The notes beneath the pieces are model-generated. The model was not told the origin of the DNA. It was given only the letters and a program-made list of their open reading frames with translations, and did not search any database. From the NCBI RefSeq assembly GCF_019635515.1, contig NZ_JAHBZI010000001.1:372001-436000 (forward strand): a stretch of 64,000 nucleotides of DNA, in the 5' to 3' direction. The translations under genes were made by a program, and so were the position numbers. The stretch's first letter is position 1; the number at the start of each line of letters is the position of its first letter. Below are positions 40,576 to 51,562 of this stretch, piece by piece. The stretch is from Sphingomonas sp. (GTDB lineage Bacteria > Pseudomonadota > Alphaproteobacteria > Sphingomonadales > Sphingomonadaceae).

Positions 40576-41522
40576 AGCTTCTCGCGCTGGCCGTCACTGC
40601 GGTGCTGACGATGGCGCCGGCGAACCCGGTCGAGCCGGTCGAAGTCACCGTGCCCGGCCCCGCCGGGCCGCTGGCGGGCACGCTGATCGATCCCGGCGGA
40701 AAGGCGCCCGCGATCCTGATCCTGCCCGGCTCGGGGCCGACCGACCGCGACGGCAACAATCCGCTCGGCGTGGCCGCCGCGCCCTATCGCCTGCTCGCCG
40801 ATGCGCTGGCCGAGCGCGGCATCGCCACGCTGCGCGCCGACAAGCGCGGCATGTTCGCGAGCAAGGCGGCGATCCCCGATGCCAATGCGGTGAAGATCGC
40901 CGATTACGCCGCCGATGCGCATGCGTGGGTCGATATGCTCCGCCAGCGCTCCGGCCGCGCCTGTGTCTGGCTGCTCGGCCATAGCGAGGGCGGGCTCGTC
41001 GCGCTCAAGGCGGCGCAGCGCCCCGAGGGCATCTGCGGCGTCATCCTCGTCTCCGCGCCCGGCCGCCCGCTCGCCACGGTGATGCGCGAACAGCTTCGCG
41101 CCAACCCCGCCAATGCTCCGCTACTCGACGCCGCGATGGCTGCGCTCGATGCGCTAGAGGCCGGGCGCCGGGTCGATACCGCGACGCTGCCGCCGCTGGC
41201 CGGGCTGTTCGCGGCGCCGGTGCAGGGCTTCCTGATCGATGTCTTCGCGCAGCATCCCGCCGAACTCGCCGCCAGCCTGCACGTGCCGGTGCTGATGGTG
41301 CACGGCGACCGCGACATCCAGGTGTCGCTCGCCGATGCACAGGCGCTCGCTGCCGCCGCCAGGGGATCGACGCTCAAGATATTGCCCGGCGTCAACCACG
41401 TCCTGAAGTCGGTCGCGAGCGACGATCGTGCGGCGAATATCGCCACCTATGGCAATCCGTCGCTCCCGCTCGCGCCGGGCGTGGCCGACGCCATTGCCGG
41501 CTTCGTAAGTGCGCGGCGTTAG
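40572..41522 (+). CDS. Secreted alpha/beta hydrolase
   Basis: A protein of 316 residues with a signal peptide (MKLLALAVTAVLTMAPANP). The catalytic triad is readable: Ser in VWLLGHSEGGLVALKAAQ, Asp in VLMVHGDRDIQVSLADA, and His in LPGVNHVLKSV. The oxyanion region is LILPGSGPTDRDGNNPLG. Such proteins are esterases or peptidases acting in the periplasm. It ends the SPFH operon and overlaps the convergent nuclease gene by 4 bases. Confidence 0.93.
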   Translation: MKLLALAVTAVLTMAPANPVEPVEVTVPGPAGPLAGTLIDPGGKAPAILILPGSGPTDRDGNNPLGVAAAPYRLLADALAERGIATLRADKRGMFASKAAIPDANAVKIADYAADAHAWVDMLRQRSGRACVWLLGHSEGGLVALKAAQRPEGICGVILVSAPGRPLATVMREQLRANPANAPLLDAAMAALDALEAGRRVDTATLPPLAGLFAAPVQGFLIDVFAQHPAELAASLHVPVLMVHGDRDIQVSLADAQALAAAARGSTLKILPGVNHVLKSVASDDRAANIATYGNPSLPLAPGVADAIAGFVSARR

Positions 41523-42361
41523 CCGAGCGCCTCGTCGAGCAGGCGCGCGAGTCTCAGCCCACCCTTCACCATCTGCTGGCGCGCGGGCTCCACGAGTTTG
41601 TCGATCGTCTCGGCCGTCAGCGTCCCCCGCGCCGGCGCATTGCGCGCGCAGGCGTCGCCGCCGAACGCGCTGCCATAGGCGACGTCGCGCGCCACCTGCC
41701 AGCTGTCGCGGCTCCAGTCCTCGGTGGTGCCGCCCCACAGCTTCTCGCGCTCCTCGGTCGAATAGACCCGCACGATCGATGGCGGCGTCGAGATCGCGCG
41801 CTCGGAGAGATGGCCGTCCCAGATCGTGTGGAGGCTGAGCTTTTCCGTCGAGTAAAAGCCATAGCTGGTCTTGGCACGATTGCCGCCAAGATCGCCATGA
41901 TCGCCGGCATGGAGCGGCTGATGCAGATCGCCGACGAAATGGACGAGGAAGGCCAGCGCCATGATCCGCTCGCGCGTCGGCACGCCGTGATCCTTGAGCA
42001 GCTTCACGTCGCGGTCGATCTGCGCCGAGACGCAATTGCCGTCGGGGCAGTTCGATTTGATATCGAACGGCTTGCAGATGTTCACGTTCTGATAGTGCCA
42101 GTTATAGGCGTAGCTGAAGCGCGGCCCGAGCGTCTTGATGCAATCGGCCCAGACGCTGGCCTGCTCGATGGTCTTGGCCGGGCAACCCGCGGTTTCGAGC
42201 AGCGCCGAATTCTTGAGCAGCCGGTCGATCGAGGCGCGCACCTCCGGCGTCACGTTGCGATAGGCGATCGCGGCGACCGTCTCATGGCCCCATTCCCAAT
42301 AGGCATGCGCGGGCGAGGCGAAGCCGATCAGGGCGGCGAGCAGGATAAGGATGCGCTTCAC
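41519..42361 (-). CDS. S1/P1-type nuclease, secreted
   Basis: A protein of 280 residues. The signal peptide (MKRILILLAALIGFASPAHA) precedes YWEWGHETVAAIAYRNVTPE. In S1/P1 nucleases the mature N-terminal Trp binds zinc. Further zinc ligands are in ASVWADCIK, NWHYQNVN, FLVHFVGDLHQPLHAGDHGD then LGGNRAKT, and HTIWDGHL. These enzymes cut single-stranded DNA and RNA and remove 3'-phosphates; a nucleotide-scavenging role is inferred. It starts 4 bases inside the isoaspartyl peptidase gene. Confidence 0.95.
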   Translation of the reverse strand: MKRILILLAALIGFASPAHAYWEWGHETVAAIAYRNVTPEVRASIDRLLKNSALLETAGCPAKTIEQASVWADCIKTLGPRFSYAYNWHYQNVNICKPFDIKSNCPDGNCVSAQIDRDVKLLKDHGVPTRERIMALAFLVHFVGDLHQPLHAGDHGDLGGNRAKTSYGFYSTEKLSLHTIWDGHLSERAISTPPSIVRVYSTEEREKLWGGTTEDWSRDSWQVARDVAYGSAFGGDACARNAPARGTLTAETIDKLVEPARQQMVKGGLRLARLLDEALG

Positions 42362-43359
42362 TTGTCGTCTCCATAGAAAGCCACGATGCGCTCGCCGTTC
42401 GACGATGCGCGTCCGCGATACATGCCGGGGGTGTTGAAGCTCCAGGCCATCTCGCCACTCGGGCCGGTCACGATCACGCCGCCCGCGCCGCCGAGTGCCA
42501 GGGTCTCGGCCATCACCGTGTCGGCGGCGGCCTTCAGGCTATCGTCCTTGAAGCGCACCCGCGCGCAGATCTCGTGCGCCACGCCCTCGCGGATGAAATA
42601 CTCGCCCGCGCCCGTCGCCGAGACCGCGCAGGCGCGATCGTCGGCATAGGTGCCGGCGCCGATGATCGGGGCGTCGCCGATCCGGCCCCAGCGCTTGCCG
42701 GTCAGCCCGCCGGTCGAGGTCGCGGCCGCCACATGCCCATTGGCGTCCATCGCCACCGCGCCGACCGTGCCGTATTTGCGATCGACATCGTACCAGCCGA
42801 GCTTTTCGCTGGCCTTCAATTTGTCGAGCTGCTCGCGCCGCGTCGGCGTCGCGAACCAGCTGTTGGGCACCTGCTCCAGCCCCTGGCTGCGCGCGAATTC
42901 GTCCGCCCCGGCGCCGGAGAGCATCACATGCTGGCTTTTCTCCATCACCGCGCGCGCGGCTGCCACCGGATGCCGCGTCGTCGTCACGCCCGCCACCGCT
43001 CCGGCGGCGCGGGTACGCCCGTCCATGATCGCCGCATCGAGCTCGTTGCGCCCGTCCCAAGTGAACACCGCGCCGCGCCCGGCATTGAAATGGGGATCGT
43101 CCTCCAGCACCTGCACCGCGGCCTGGACGGCATCGAGCGCGTCGCCGCCGGCGTCGAGCACCTTCGATCCCGCCGCCAGCGCCGCTTCCAGCCCGGCACG
43201 CACCCCGGCTTCCTGCTCGGGCGTGATCCTGTCCCTCTCGATGGTTCCGGCGCCGCCATGGATCACCAGCGTCCAGCGCGGCTTTTGCGCTGCCTGATTC
43301 TGGGCCTGCGCCGCGAGCGGCGTCAGCAGCGCCGCGATCACAAAGGGCAAGAGTCGCAT
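42358..43359 (-). CDS. Isoaspartyl peptidase / L-asparaginase (Ntn hydrolase), secreted
   Basis: A protein of 333 residues with signal peptide MRLLPFVIAALLTPLAAQAQ. The plant-type asparaginase family cleaves itself before a Thr nucleophile, here Thr198 in DRKYGTVGAVAMDANGHVAA. It also shows TLVIHGGAGTIERDRITPEQ, NAGRGAVFTWDGRNELDAAI then MDG, TSTGGLTGKRWGRIGDAPII GAGTYADD and SATGAGEYFIREG. It degrades isoaspartyl dipeptides and asparagine. It probably forms an operon with the nuclease gene. Confidence 0.96.
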   Translation of the reverse strand: MRLLPFVIAALLTPLAAQAQNQAAQKPRWTLVIHGGAGTIERDRITPEQEAGVRAGLEAALAAGSKVLDAGGDALDAVQAAVQVLEDDPHFNAGRGAVFTWDGRNELDAAIMDGRTRAAGAVAGVTTTRHPVAAARAVMEKSQHVMLSGAGADEFARSQGLEQVPNSWFATPTRREQLDKLKASEKLGWYDVDRKYGTVGAVAMDANGHVAAATSTGGLTGKRWGRIGDAPIIGAGTYADDRACAVSATGAGEYFIREGVAHEICARVRFKDDSLKAAADTVMAETLALGGAGGVIVTGPSGEMAWSFNTPGMYRGRASSNGERIVAFYGDDK

Positions 43360-43435
43360 CGAGGCTCTCCGGGGGAGGGTGACGCGCTTTCCTAGCAGAT
43401 GCTTGGAACCATGCTACCGCCGAGGCGGCGGCGGA

Positions 43436-43888
43436 CTAATAATCGCGGCAGCGCCGATATGCCACGCGCCACATCACCACCCCGATGAACGCCGCGATCA
43501 CCGCCAGCACCGCGCTGGAGGCGAGCGCGCTCAGCCAGCGATAGATCCACGCGCCATTGTCCATCGGCGGCATGCTGAACAGCCCGAAGCCATAGGTCTG
43601 CGCGCCGACGAAGATCGCCATCGCCGTGACCGCGCCGACCAGCGCGGCATGGCGCGGCTTGCGCAGCCCGGCGACGTGCATGACCAGCCACAAAGGTCCG
43701 CCCACGGCGGTGATGGCGATACCGGCGAAGACGCTGCCGATCACCCAGCCGCTGGTCAGCGTCAGCGGGTCGCGTTTGCCGCCGAGCAGCAGCAGCCCCA
43801 GCACTATGCCCCCCGCAAGCACGCTGCCCACGGCGAGGGCGAGCCCGGCGCGGTCGATCGACATTTCATAGCGGCGCGGTGCGCGCAT
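43436..43888 (-). CDS. Four-helix membrane protein, unknown function
   Basis: About 150 residues from MRAPRRYEMSIDRAG. A TTG start 39 bases upstream (43927) is possible, and ATG 43864 is also open. Four helices are seen: LALAVGSVLAGGIVLGLLLL, WVIGSVFAGIAITAVGGPLW, AALVGAVTAMAIFVGAQTYG and LASSAVLAVIAAFIGVVMWR. No active-site motif is present. A possible promoter lies upstream on the minus strand, with TTGCGG and ATATAT separated by 16 bases. Confidence 0.75.
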   Translation of the reverse strand: MRAPRRYEMSIDRAGLALAVGSVLAGGIVLGLLLLGGKRDPLTLTSGWVIGSVFAGIAITAVGGPLWLVMHVAGLRKPRHAALVGAVTAMAIFVGAQTYGFGLFSMPPMDNGAWIYRWLSALASSAVLAVIAAFIGVVMWRVAYRRCRDY

Positions 43889-44000
43889 GGCGCGGTCGTT
43901 CACCTGTTCAAAGCTCCCCAGCCCCAAGCCGGGAAATATATGCCTAACAGTTGCTTACCGCAACGGAGCGAATCGGAGGGTTTTGCCGTTTTGGCACGGC

Positions 44001-45197
44001 TCAGCGCAAAGCCGCGAAGCGCCCCGCGGTCTCGCACGCGGTGAGCGCCTTGAGATCGGGCGGCGGCGGCGCGGCGCCCAATGCCGGGACCTCGACGGTC
44101 TCGCCGATCCGGGTCGCGGCGAAGCGCGTGGGGTCGACATGCGCGCAGCCGAGCATCGCCTTCAGCATCTCCGGCGGCGTCTCGCGCCCTTCCCAGGACA
44201 GGCGGAAGGTGCCCCAATGGATCGGGACGGCGAACGGACGGCCCAGCCCGTCCCACACCCGTATCGCCTCGCGCGGCCCGATATGGCTGCCGCTGACCAT
44301 CTGCCCCGCCTCGAAGCGGAACGCGCCGATCGGGATCGCCGCCAGCCGGATCGGCCCGAGGGCGGCTGCTTCCGCGGGCCATTGGCCGTCGCCATAGCCG
44401 GTGTCGCCCGCGAAGAAGAAGTTGCCGCTCGGCAGCTTTACCACGAAGCTCGACCACAAAGCGCGATTGCGGTCGGTGAACCAGCGGCTGTCCCAATGAT
44501 GGCTGCGCGTGGCGGTGACCGTCACCCGGGCCGGGCAATCCGCGAACGCCGGCGGGCATTTGCCGATCCCGGTCGATCCGCGCCAGTCCAGCGCGGTGCC
44601 CGGAATGCCCGCGCCGCGCAGGATCGCATCGTTGCCGAGCGAGGTGACGATCAGCGGACGATCGCGCCGCCAAAGCCGCTTGAGTGTCGCCAGGTCCATA
44701 TGGTCGTAATGGTTGTGGCTGATCAGGACGATGTCGATCCTCGGCAGATCGTCGAAAGCGATCCCCGGCTCGGCCACCCGCTTCGGCCCGAACCCGAACG
44801 GTCCGGCATGCGTGCTCCAAACCGGATCGGTCAGGATGTTCACCCCGTCCGCCTGCACCAGCAGCGTCGCATGGCCCACCCAGGTGACCAGCATCCGCCC
44901 GTCCTCGATCCGCGCCGGCGGCTTGGCGCGCGTGACCGCCACCTTCCCCGGCCAGACCGGGCGCTCGGAATCGCCAAACACCTGCTTCCAGATGAAGCGC
45001 ACGCGGCTGCCGGGGCCGGTTACCTTGAGCCGGTCGTCATCGCCATCGGGATTGAAGAAATGGGCGCCGTCGAAATGGCCGCTCACCGCCCCGCGATAAT
45101 AAATGCGGTCGAGGAAATGCGGGATCACCGTCGCGGCAAGGCACAGAGCGACCACAGTCCATAACAGGATGGCCGCACCGGCCCGAACGAAACGCAT
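44001..45197 (-). CDS. MBL-fold hydrolase, NAPE-PLD/UlaG-like, membrane-anchored
   Basis: A protein of 398 residues from MRFVRAGAAILLWTVVALCL (45197). The N-terminal helix probably anchors it in the inner membrane facing the periplasm. The MBL motifs are ITWVGHATLLVQADG (as VTWVGHATLL), ILTDPVWSTHAGPFGFGPKR, LISHNHYDHMDLATL (HxHxDH), RSHHWDSRWFTDRNRALW, FFAGDTGYGDG and AVPIHWGTFRLS. This order is that of NAPE-hydrolysing phospholipase D and bacterial relatives. A phospholipid or N-acyl lipid substrate is inferred only by family. Confidence 0.93.
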   Translation of the reverse strand: MRFVRAGAAILLWTVVALCLAATVIPHFLDRIYYRGAVSGHFDGAHFFNPDGDDDRLKVTGPGSRVRFIWKQVFGDSERPVWPGKVAVTRAKPPARIEDGRMLVTWVGHATLLVQADGVNILTDPVWSTHAGPFGFGPKRVAEPGIAFDDLPRIDIVLISHNHYDHMDLATLKRLWRRDRPLIVTSLGNDAILRGAGIPGTALDWRGSTGIGKCPPAFADCPARVTVTATRSHHWDSRWFTDRNRALWSSFVVKLPSGNFFFAGDTGYGDGQWPAEAAALGPIRLAAIPIGAFRFEAGQMVSGSHIGPREAIRVWDGLGRPFAVPIHWGTFRLSWEGRETPPEMLKAMLGCAHVDPTRFAATRIGETVEVPALGAAPPPPDLKALTACETAGRFAALR

Positions 45198-45273
45198 GTC
45201 CGCACTGTCGGCGTAGCGGGCCGTGCGATCAAGCGCGATCACGACCGTTGCCGTAACTGGGTTCAGACCCTAA

Positions 45274-47415
<2,142 letters not shown>

Positions 47416-47519
47416 TACGGTGATGCTTTTTTGCAACGCAACAAAAGTCATCGATAGTTAACAACAAGTTCCTGAACGACTCCGATTGACCTGTCATGGA
47501 CTCGCAATAAAGGAGTCTC

Positions 47520-47552
47520 ATGGGCGGGCAGACGGTGAACCGCACCGCGTGA
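47520..47552 (+). other. Possible 10-codon leader ORF before the TonB receptor
   Basis: AAAGGAG is followed at a good distance by ATG and the frame MGGQTVNRTA, then TGA. It lies 34 bases before the receptor ATG in a 171-bp interval. It may be chance, or a short untranslated-leader ORF that affects receptor translation. Confidence 0.3.
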
Positions 47553-47586
47553 TTCAGTGCAACGAACGCACTTTCAGGGGACTACC

Positions 47587-50500
47587 ATGCGACATCAGCT
47601 ATTTCTTGGCGCTGCAGTGGCTGCGCTTATCGTTCCGGCGGCCGCCAGCGCGCAGGAAACCACTTCGATCATCCGCGGCTCGGTGATTTCCAGTGCTGGT
47701 GAGGCCGTTGCGGGCGCGACCGTCACGATCACCAATGTTCCCACCGGCACCGTCGTGACGACGACCACCGATGCCGGCGGTCGCTTCTCGGCGTCGGGCC
47801 TCGCGGTGGGCGGTCCGTTCACCGTTGCGGTCGAGAGCGGCGCGGGCAATGCTCAGATCACCGACATCTTCACCGTTCAGGGCCAGGCCTTCGAAGTCCC
47901 GGTCGTGCTCGCCGAAGCCGGCGGCGACGAGATCGTCGTCACGGCGCGCGCCCTTGCGGGCGCGGGCATCACCGTTCGTGGTCCGACCACCACGCTTACC
48001 CAGCGCGACATCAGCAAGGTCGCTTCGATCAACCGCGACGTGCGTGATCTCGAGCGCCGCGATCCGTTCGCGACCCTCGATCTTTCGAACAGCCGCGCGG
48101 TTTCGTTCGCCGGCGTCAATCCGCGCTTCAACCGCTTCACGATCAACGGCGTCCAGGTCGGCGACAGCTTCGGCCTGAACGCCGACGCGAACCCCACCGG
48201 CCGCGGTCCGATCCCGTTCGACGCGATCGGCCAGTTCTCGGTCTCGGTCGCGCCGTTCGACATCCAGCAGGGCAACTTCTCCGGCGGTTCGATCAACACC
48301 GTGATGCGCTCGGGTACCAACGAGTTCCAGGGTACCGGTTTCTATTCGCTCAGCACCGACGACCTGCAAGGCAAGCGGATCGGCAACAACACCTTCAGCC
48401 CGCCCAGCTACAAGTCGAAGACCTATGGCGCCGAGCTCTCGGGCCCGATCTTCAAGGACAAGCTGTTCTTCATGGTCGCCGCGGAGCGCAACACCGATCC
48501 GCGTCCGCTCGCGGTCTCGTCGCCCACGCAGATTCCGGGCTATAACGCCGCCAACGTGGCGTCGGTGGTCGCCGCGGCCAAGACCGCGCGCTACGGCAAT
48601 TACGATCCCGGCGATTTCGTCTCGATCAACAACCAGAAGGACGAGAAGATCGTCGGCAAGATCGATTGGAACGTCATGGACGGCCAGCGCCTGTCGCTGT
48701 CCTACATCAATGCCTACGAATCGAGCACCATCGCCAACGGCACGAGCACCAGCACCTCGACGCCGCAGATTTCGCTGGCATCGAACTATTATCAGCGCTC
48801 GGTCCTGCTGCGCGCCGGCATCGCCCAGCTCAATTCGGACTGGAGCGACCGTCTGTCGACCGAAGCGCGCGTGCTCTATCGGTTCACGCGCGTCGGCCAG
48901 GATTCGCTGATGGGCACCGGCTATCCGCAGATGCGCGTGTGCACCGATGCGGTCAGCGTCGGTTCGGCGACGGGCTGCACCTCGGGCGTTCCGGTCGTCG
49001 GCTTCGGCCCGGACAACAGCCGTCAGTCCAACCAGCTGTTCTTCGATACCTGGGGCGGCTCGTTCCTGACCCGCTATTCGGCGGGCGCCCATGAGTTCAA
49101 GCTCAACGTCGAATATACCGAGAACCGCACCTACAACCTGTTCCTCCAGAACAGCGCCGGCAGCTATTATTTCGACTCGATCGCCGATTTCCAGGCGGGC
49201 ACGGCGAGCGGCTACAACCTGCAGGTTCCGGTCAACGGCGACATCCAGAGCGCTGCCGCGAACTTCCATTATGGCCAGTGGACCTTCGGCTTCCAGGACG
49301 ACTGGCAGGTCACCGATCGTCTCGCCGTCACCATCGGCGCGCGTTATGACCTGTTCGGCATGCGCGATACGCCGCTCGCGAACGCAGCCTTCCTGGGCCG
49401 CTACGGCTTCTCCAACACCAAGACCTACAAGGGCCTCGACAATTTCCAGCCGCGGATGAGCTTCAGCTGGAAGGCCAATGACTGGTTCCGTCTGCGCGGC
49501 GGCGTCGGCGTGTTCGGCGGCGGCTCGCCCGACATCTATCTGTCGAACAGCTTCTCGAACACCGGCGTGGCGGCGAATGCGCTCAACTCATCGACCAGCA
49601 ACTACGGCGTGATCCGTTCGGGCCCGGGTTCGCCCACCTGCACCGGCAGCACCTCGTCGATCTGTTCGGTGCTGAACAACGTGACCGCGCCCGCCCTGCC
49701 TGGCGCCGCGGTGAACTACCTCACCACCAACACCGCGTCGCTGGCTGCGGCGCCGACCAACTCGATGGCGCAGAATTTCCACCTGCCGTCGGTGATGAAG
49801 GCGACGCTGTCGGCGGACGCGACGCTGTTCGGCGTCAATGTCGGTGCCGACTTCCTCTATACTGACACGCTGCATGCACCGGCGTTCACCGACATTCGCG
49901 AACGCGTCGTCAGCACGCTGCCCGATGGCCGCCCGCGCTATGCCGGCCTGGTCACCGCCAACGACACCAACAGCGACTTCGTGGTCTATGATACGAACAA
50001 GGGCCGCAGCTATATCGGTGTCCTCCGTGCGCGGAAGGATTTCGATTTCGGCCTGTCGCTGCACGGCAGCTACACCTGGCAGGACGTCAAGGATTTCAGC
50101 CCTGCAACGTCGTCGACGGCCAGCTCGCTCTACGGCAATCAGACCGCGAGCGATCCGAACGTCGCGGCATACGGCACCTCGAGCGACCAGACCAAGTGGG
50201 CGTTCAAGTACGGCGTCGGGTTCGATCATGCCTTCTTCGGCGACTATCGCACCGTGTTCCAGCTGTTCGGCGAAACCCGCGCGGGCCGTCCGTACAGCTA
50301 CACGATGATCGACAACAATACCGGCCGCTCGCCGGTGTTCGGCACCTTCGGCAACAACAACCGCTATCTGCTGTACGTGCCTGCCGGCACCACGGATGCG
50401 AAGGTCAGCTACGATTCGACCGCGACCCAGACGGCGCTCGAAGGCCTGATCGGCCGGACCAAGCTGGCCGATTATCGCGGCCAGATCGCACCGAAGAACA

Positions 50501-50862
50501 TCGCCCGCAGCCGCGCCTTCACGCGAATCGACTTGCACCTCGAGCAGGAAATTCCGACCTTCGTCGGCAAGTCGCGGTTCACGGTGTTCGGCGATATCGA
50601 GAACCTGCCGAACCTGCTCAACAGCAATTGGGGCGGACTGCGTCAGCTCGGCTTCCCGCAGACCGCGTCGGTGATCCAGGTGCAGTGCCTGAGCGCCGCG
50701 ACGGCAACCGGCACCGCGCCGGCTGCGGGTGTGGTGAATACTGCTCCAACCCAGACCTGCGCCCAGTACCGCTATTCGTCGTTCCGTGACCCGAACCAGG
50801 CTTCGGTGAACACGTCGAACTCGCTGTATCTGATCCGCGTGGGTGTTCGTTTCAGCTTCTAA
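47587..50862 (+). CDS. Large Oar-like TonB-dependent receptor with carboxypeptidase-like N-domain
   Basis: A protein of 1091 residues from MRHQLFLGAAVAALIVPAAA (47587), after AGGGGAC. The signal peptide is followed by a carboxypeptidase-regulatory-like beta-sandwich (about 25-110, IRGSVISSAGEAVAGATVTI then TDAGGRFSASGLA). A plug domain comes next (about 120-270, EIVVTARALAGAGITVRGPT, FTINGVQVGDSFGLNADANP, QQGNFSGGSINTVMRSGTNE). A long barrel ends in LIRVGVRFSF. The layout is that of Oar-type receptors, implicated in uptake of large substrates or in protein secretion. The substrate is unknown. A terminator follows. Confidence 0.95.
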   Translation: MRHQLFLGAAVAALIVPAAASAQETTSIIRGSVISSAGEAVAGATVTITNVPTGTVVTTTTDAGGRFSASGLAVGGPFTVAVESGAGNAQITDIFTVQGQAFEVPVVLAEAGGDEIVVTARALAGAGITVRGPTTTLTQRDISKVASINRDVRDLERRDPFATLDLSNSRAVSFAGVNPRFNRFTINGVQVGDSFGLNADANPTGRGPIPFDAIGQFSVSVAPFDIQQGNFSGGSINTVMRSGTNEFQGTGFYSLSTDDLQGKRIGNNTFSPPSYKSKTYGAELSGPIFKDKLFFMVAAERNTDPRPLAVSSPTQIPGYNAANVASVVAAAKTARYGNYDPGDFVSINNQKDEKIVGKIDWNVMDGQRLSLSYINAYESSTIANGTSTSTSTPQISLASNYYQRSVLLRAGIAQLNSDWSDRLSTEARVLYRFTRVGQDSLMGTGYPQMRVCTDAVSVGSATGCTSGVPVVGFGPDNSRQSNQLFFDTWGGSFLTRYSAGAHEFKLNVEYTENRTYNLFLQNSAGSYYFDSIADFQAGTASGYNLQVPVNGDIQSAAANFHYGQWTFGFQDDWQVTDRLAVTIGARYDLFGMRDTPLANAAFLGRYGFSNTKTYKGLDNFQPRMSFSWKANDWFRLRGGVGVFGGGSPDIYLSNSFSNTGVAANALNSSTSNYGVIRSGPGSPTCTGSTSSICSVLNNVTAPALPGAAVNYLTTNTASLAAAPTNSMAQNFHLPSVMKATLSADATLFGVNVGADFLYTDTLHAPAFTDIRERVVSTLPDGRPRYAGLVTANDTNSDFVVYDTNKGRSYIGVLRARKDFDFGLSLHGSYTWQDVKDFSPATSSTASSLYGNQTASDPNVAAYGTSSDQTKWAFKYGVGFDHAFFGDYRTVFQLFGETRAGRPYSYTMIDNNTGRSPVFGTFGNNNRYLLYVPAGTTDAKVSYDSTATQTALEGLIGRTKLADYRGQIAPKNIARSRAFTRIDLHLEQEIPTFVGKSRFTVFGDIENLPNLLNSNWGGLRQLGFPQTASVIQVQCLSAATATGTAPAAGVVNTAPTQTCAQYRYSSFRDPNQASVNTSNSLYLIRVGVRFSF

Positions 50863-50887
50863 GCTCCAACGACCTACCCAAAAAAAG

Positions 50888-50925
50888 AAACCGCCGCTCC
50901 AGCGATGGGGCGGCGGTTTTCTTTT
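50888..50925 (+). terminator. Rho-independent terminator after the Oar-like receptor
   Basis: Arms AAACCGCCGC-TCC (50888-50900) and GGGGCGGCGGTTT (50907-50919), followed by TTTCTTTT. It starts 26 bases after the receptor stop codon. The A-rich left flank may let it act for the minus strand too. Confidence 0.88.
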
Positions 50926-50971
50926 GTGCCGAAGCGATGGGCCAGGCGGCCTGTGCTGCCGGCGCGGATCG

Positions 50972-51562
50972 TCAGGCCGCCTCGGCCGCCTTCGCGTAGA
51001 TCGAGTTGAGCGGCCGGGCGAAGATGCGGCGCACCATCGGCTCGAAGAATTCGAGCGGTTCGCTCCGATAGGCCGGATCGAACGCCGCCTGATCATATTT
51101 CTCGCAGAACTCCGCGCATGCCTCGAAATGCCGGTGGCCGCGAAACGCTTCGCGCGCGTCGCGGTCGAGCCCGAGAAAATGGAAGAAATAATAGCCCTGG
51201 AAGGCGCCGTGCTTCTCGCAAATCCAGTGCAGTTCCTCGCTGACGAACGGCTTGAGGATCGCCGCGGCGATATCGGGATGGTTGTAGCTGCCCAGCGTGT
51301 CGCCGATGTCGTGAAGCAGCGCCATCACGACATAATCTTCCCCCCGCCCGTCGCGGTGCGCGCGCGTCGCGGTCTGCAGCGAGTGCTGCAGCCGGTCGAT
51401 CGGAAAGCCGCCGAAATCGCCGTCGAGCAGCTTCAGATGCGCCAGCACCCGGTCCGCCAGCCCGTTGGCATAGCCCATGAACTGGCCGCCGATGATGCCC
51501 CAGTCCTCCTGCGTGCCCTCGGCCATCGCCGTGAATTTCGCGCGCTCGCCGCTATCTTCCAT
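50972..51562 (-). CDS. HD-domain protein, MIOX/PhnZ-like
   Basis: A protein of 196 residues from MEDSGERAKFTAMAEGTQED (51562), after GGAGAGG. HD-domain metal ligands are His in RLQHSLQTATRAHRDGRGED, His-Asp in MALLHDIGDTLGSYNHPDIA, and a later His in HWICEKHGAFQGYYFFHFLG. The size and the extra His recall the mixed-valent di-iron HD oxygenases (PhnZ, myo-inositol oxygenase) more than the phosphohydrolases. That reading is tentative. It is cytoplasmic. Confidence 0.8.
   Translation of the reverse strand: MEDSGERAKFTAMAEGTQEDWGIIGGQFMGYANGLADRVLAHLKLLDGDFGGFPIDRLQHSLQTATRAHRDGRGEDYVVMALLHDIGDTLGSYNHPDIAAAILKPFVSEELHWICEKHGAFQGYYFFHFLGLDRDAREAFRGHRHFEACAEFCEKYDQAAFDPAYRSEPLEFFEPMVRRIFARPLNSIYAKAAEAA

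Noticed and set aside
47599..49269. Open frame of 556 codons on the minus strand opposite the TonB receptor
   Set aside because: Arg/Asp/Ala-rich antisense frame without motifs.
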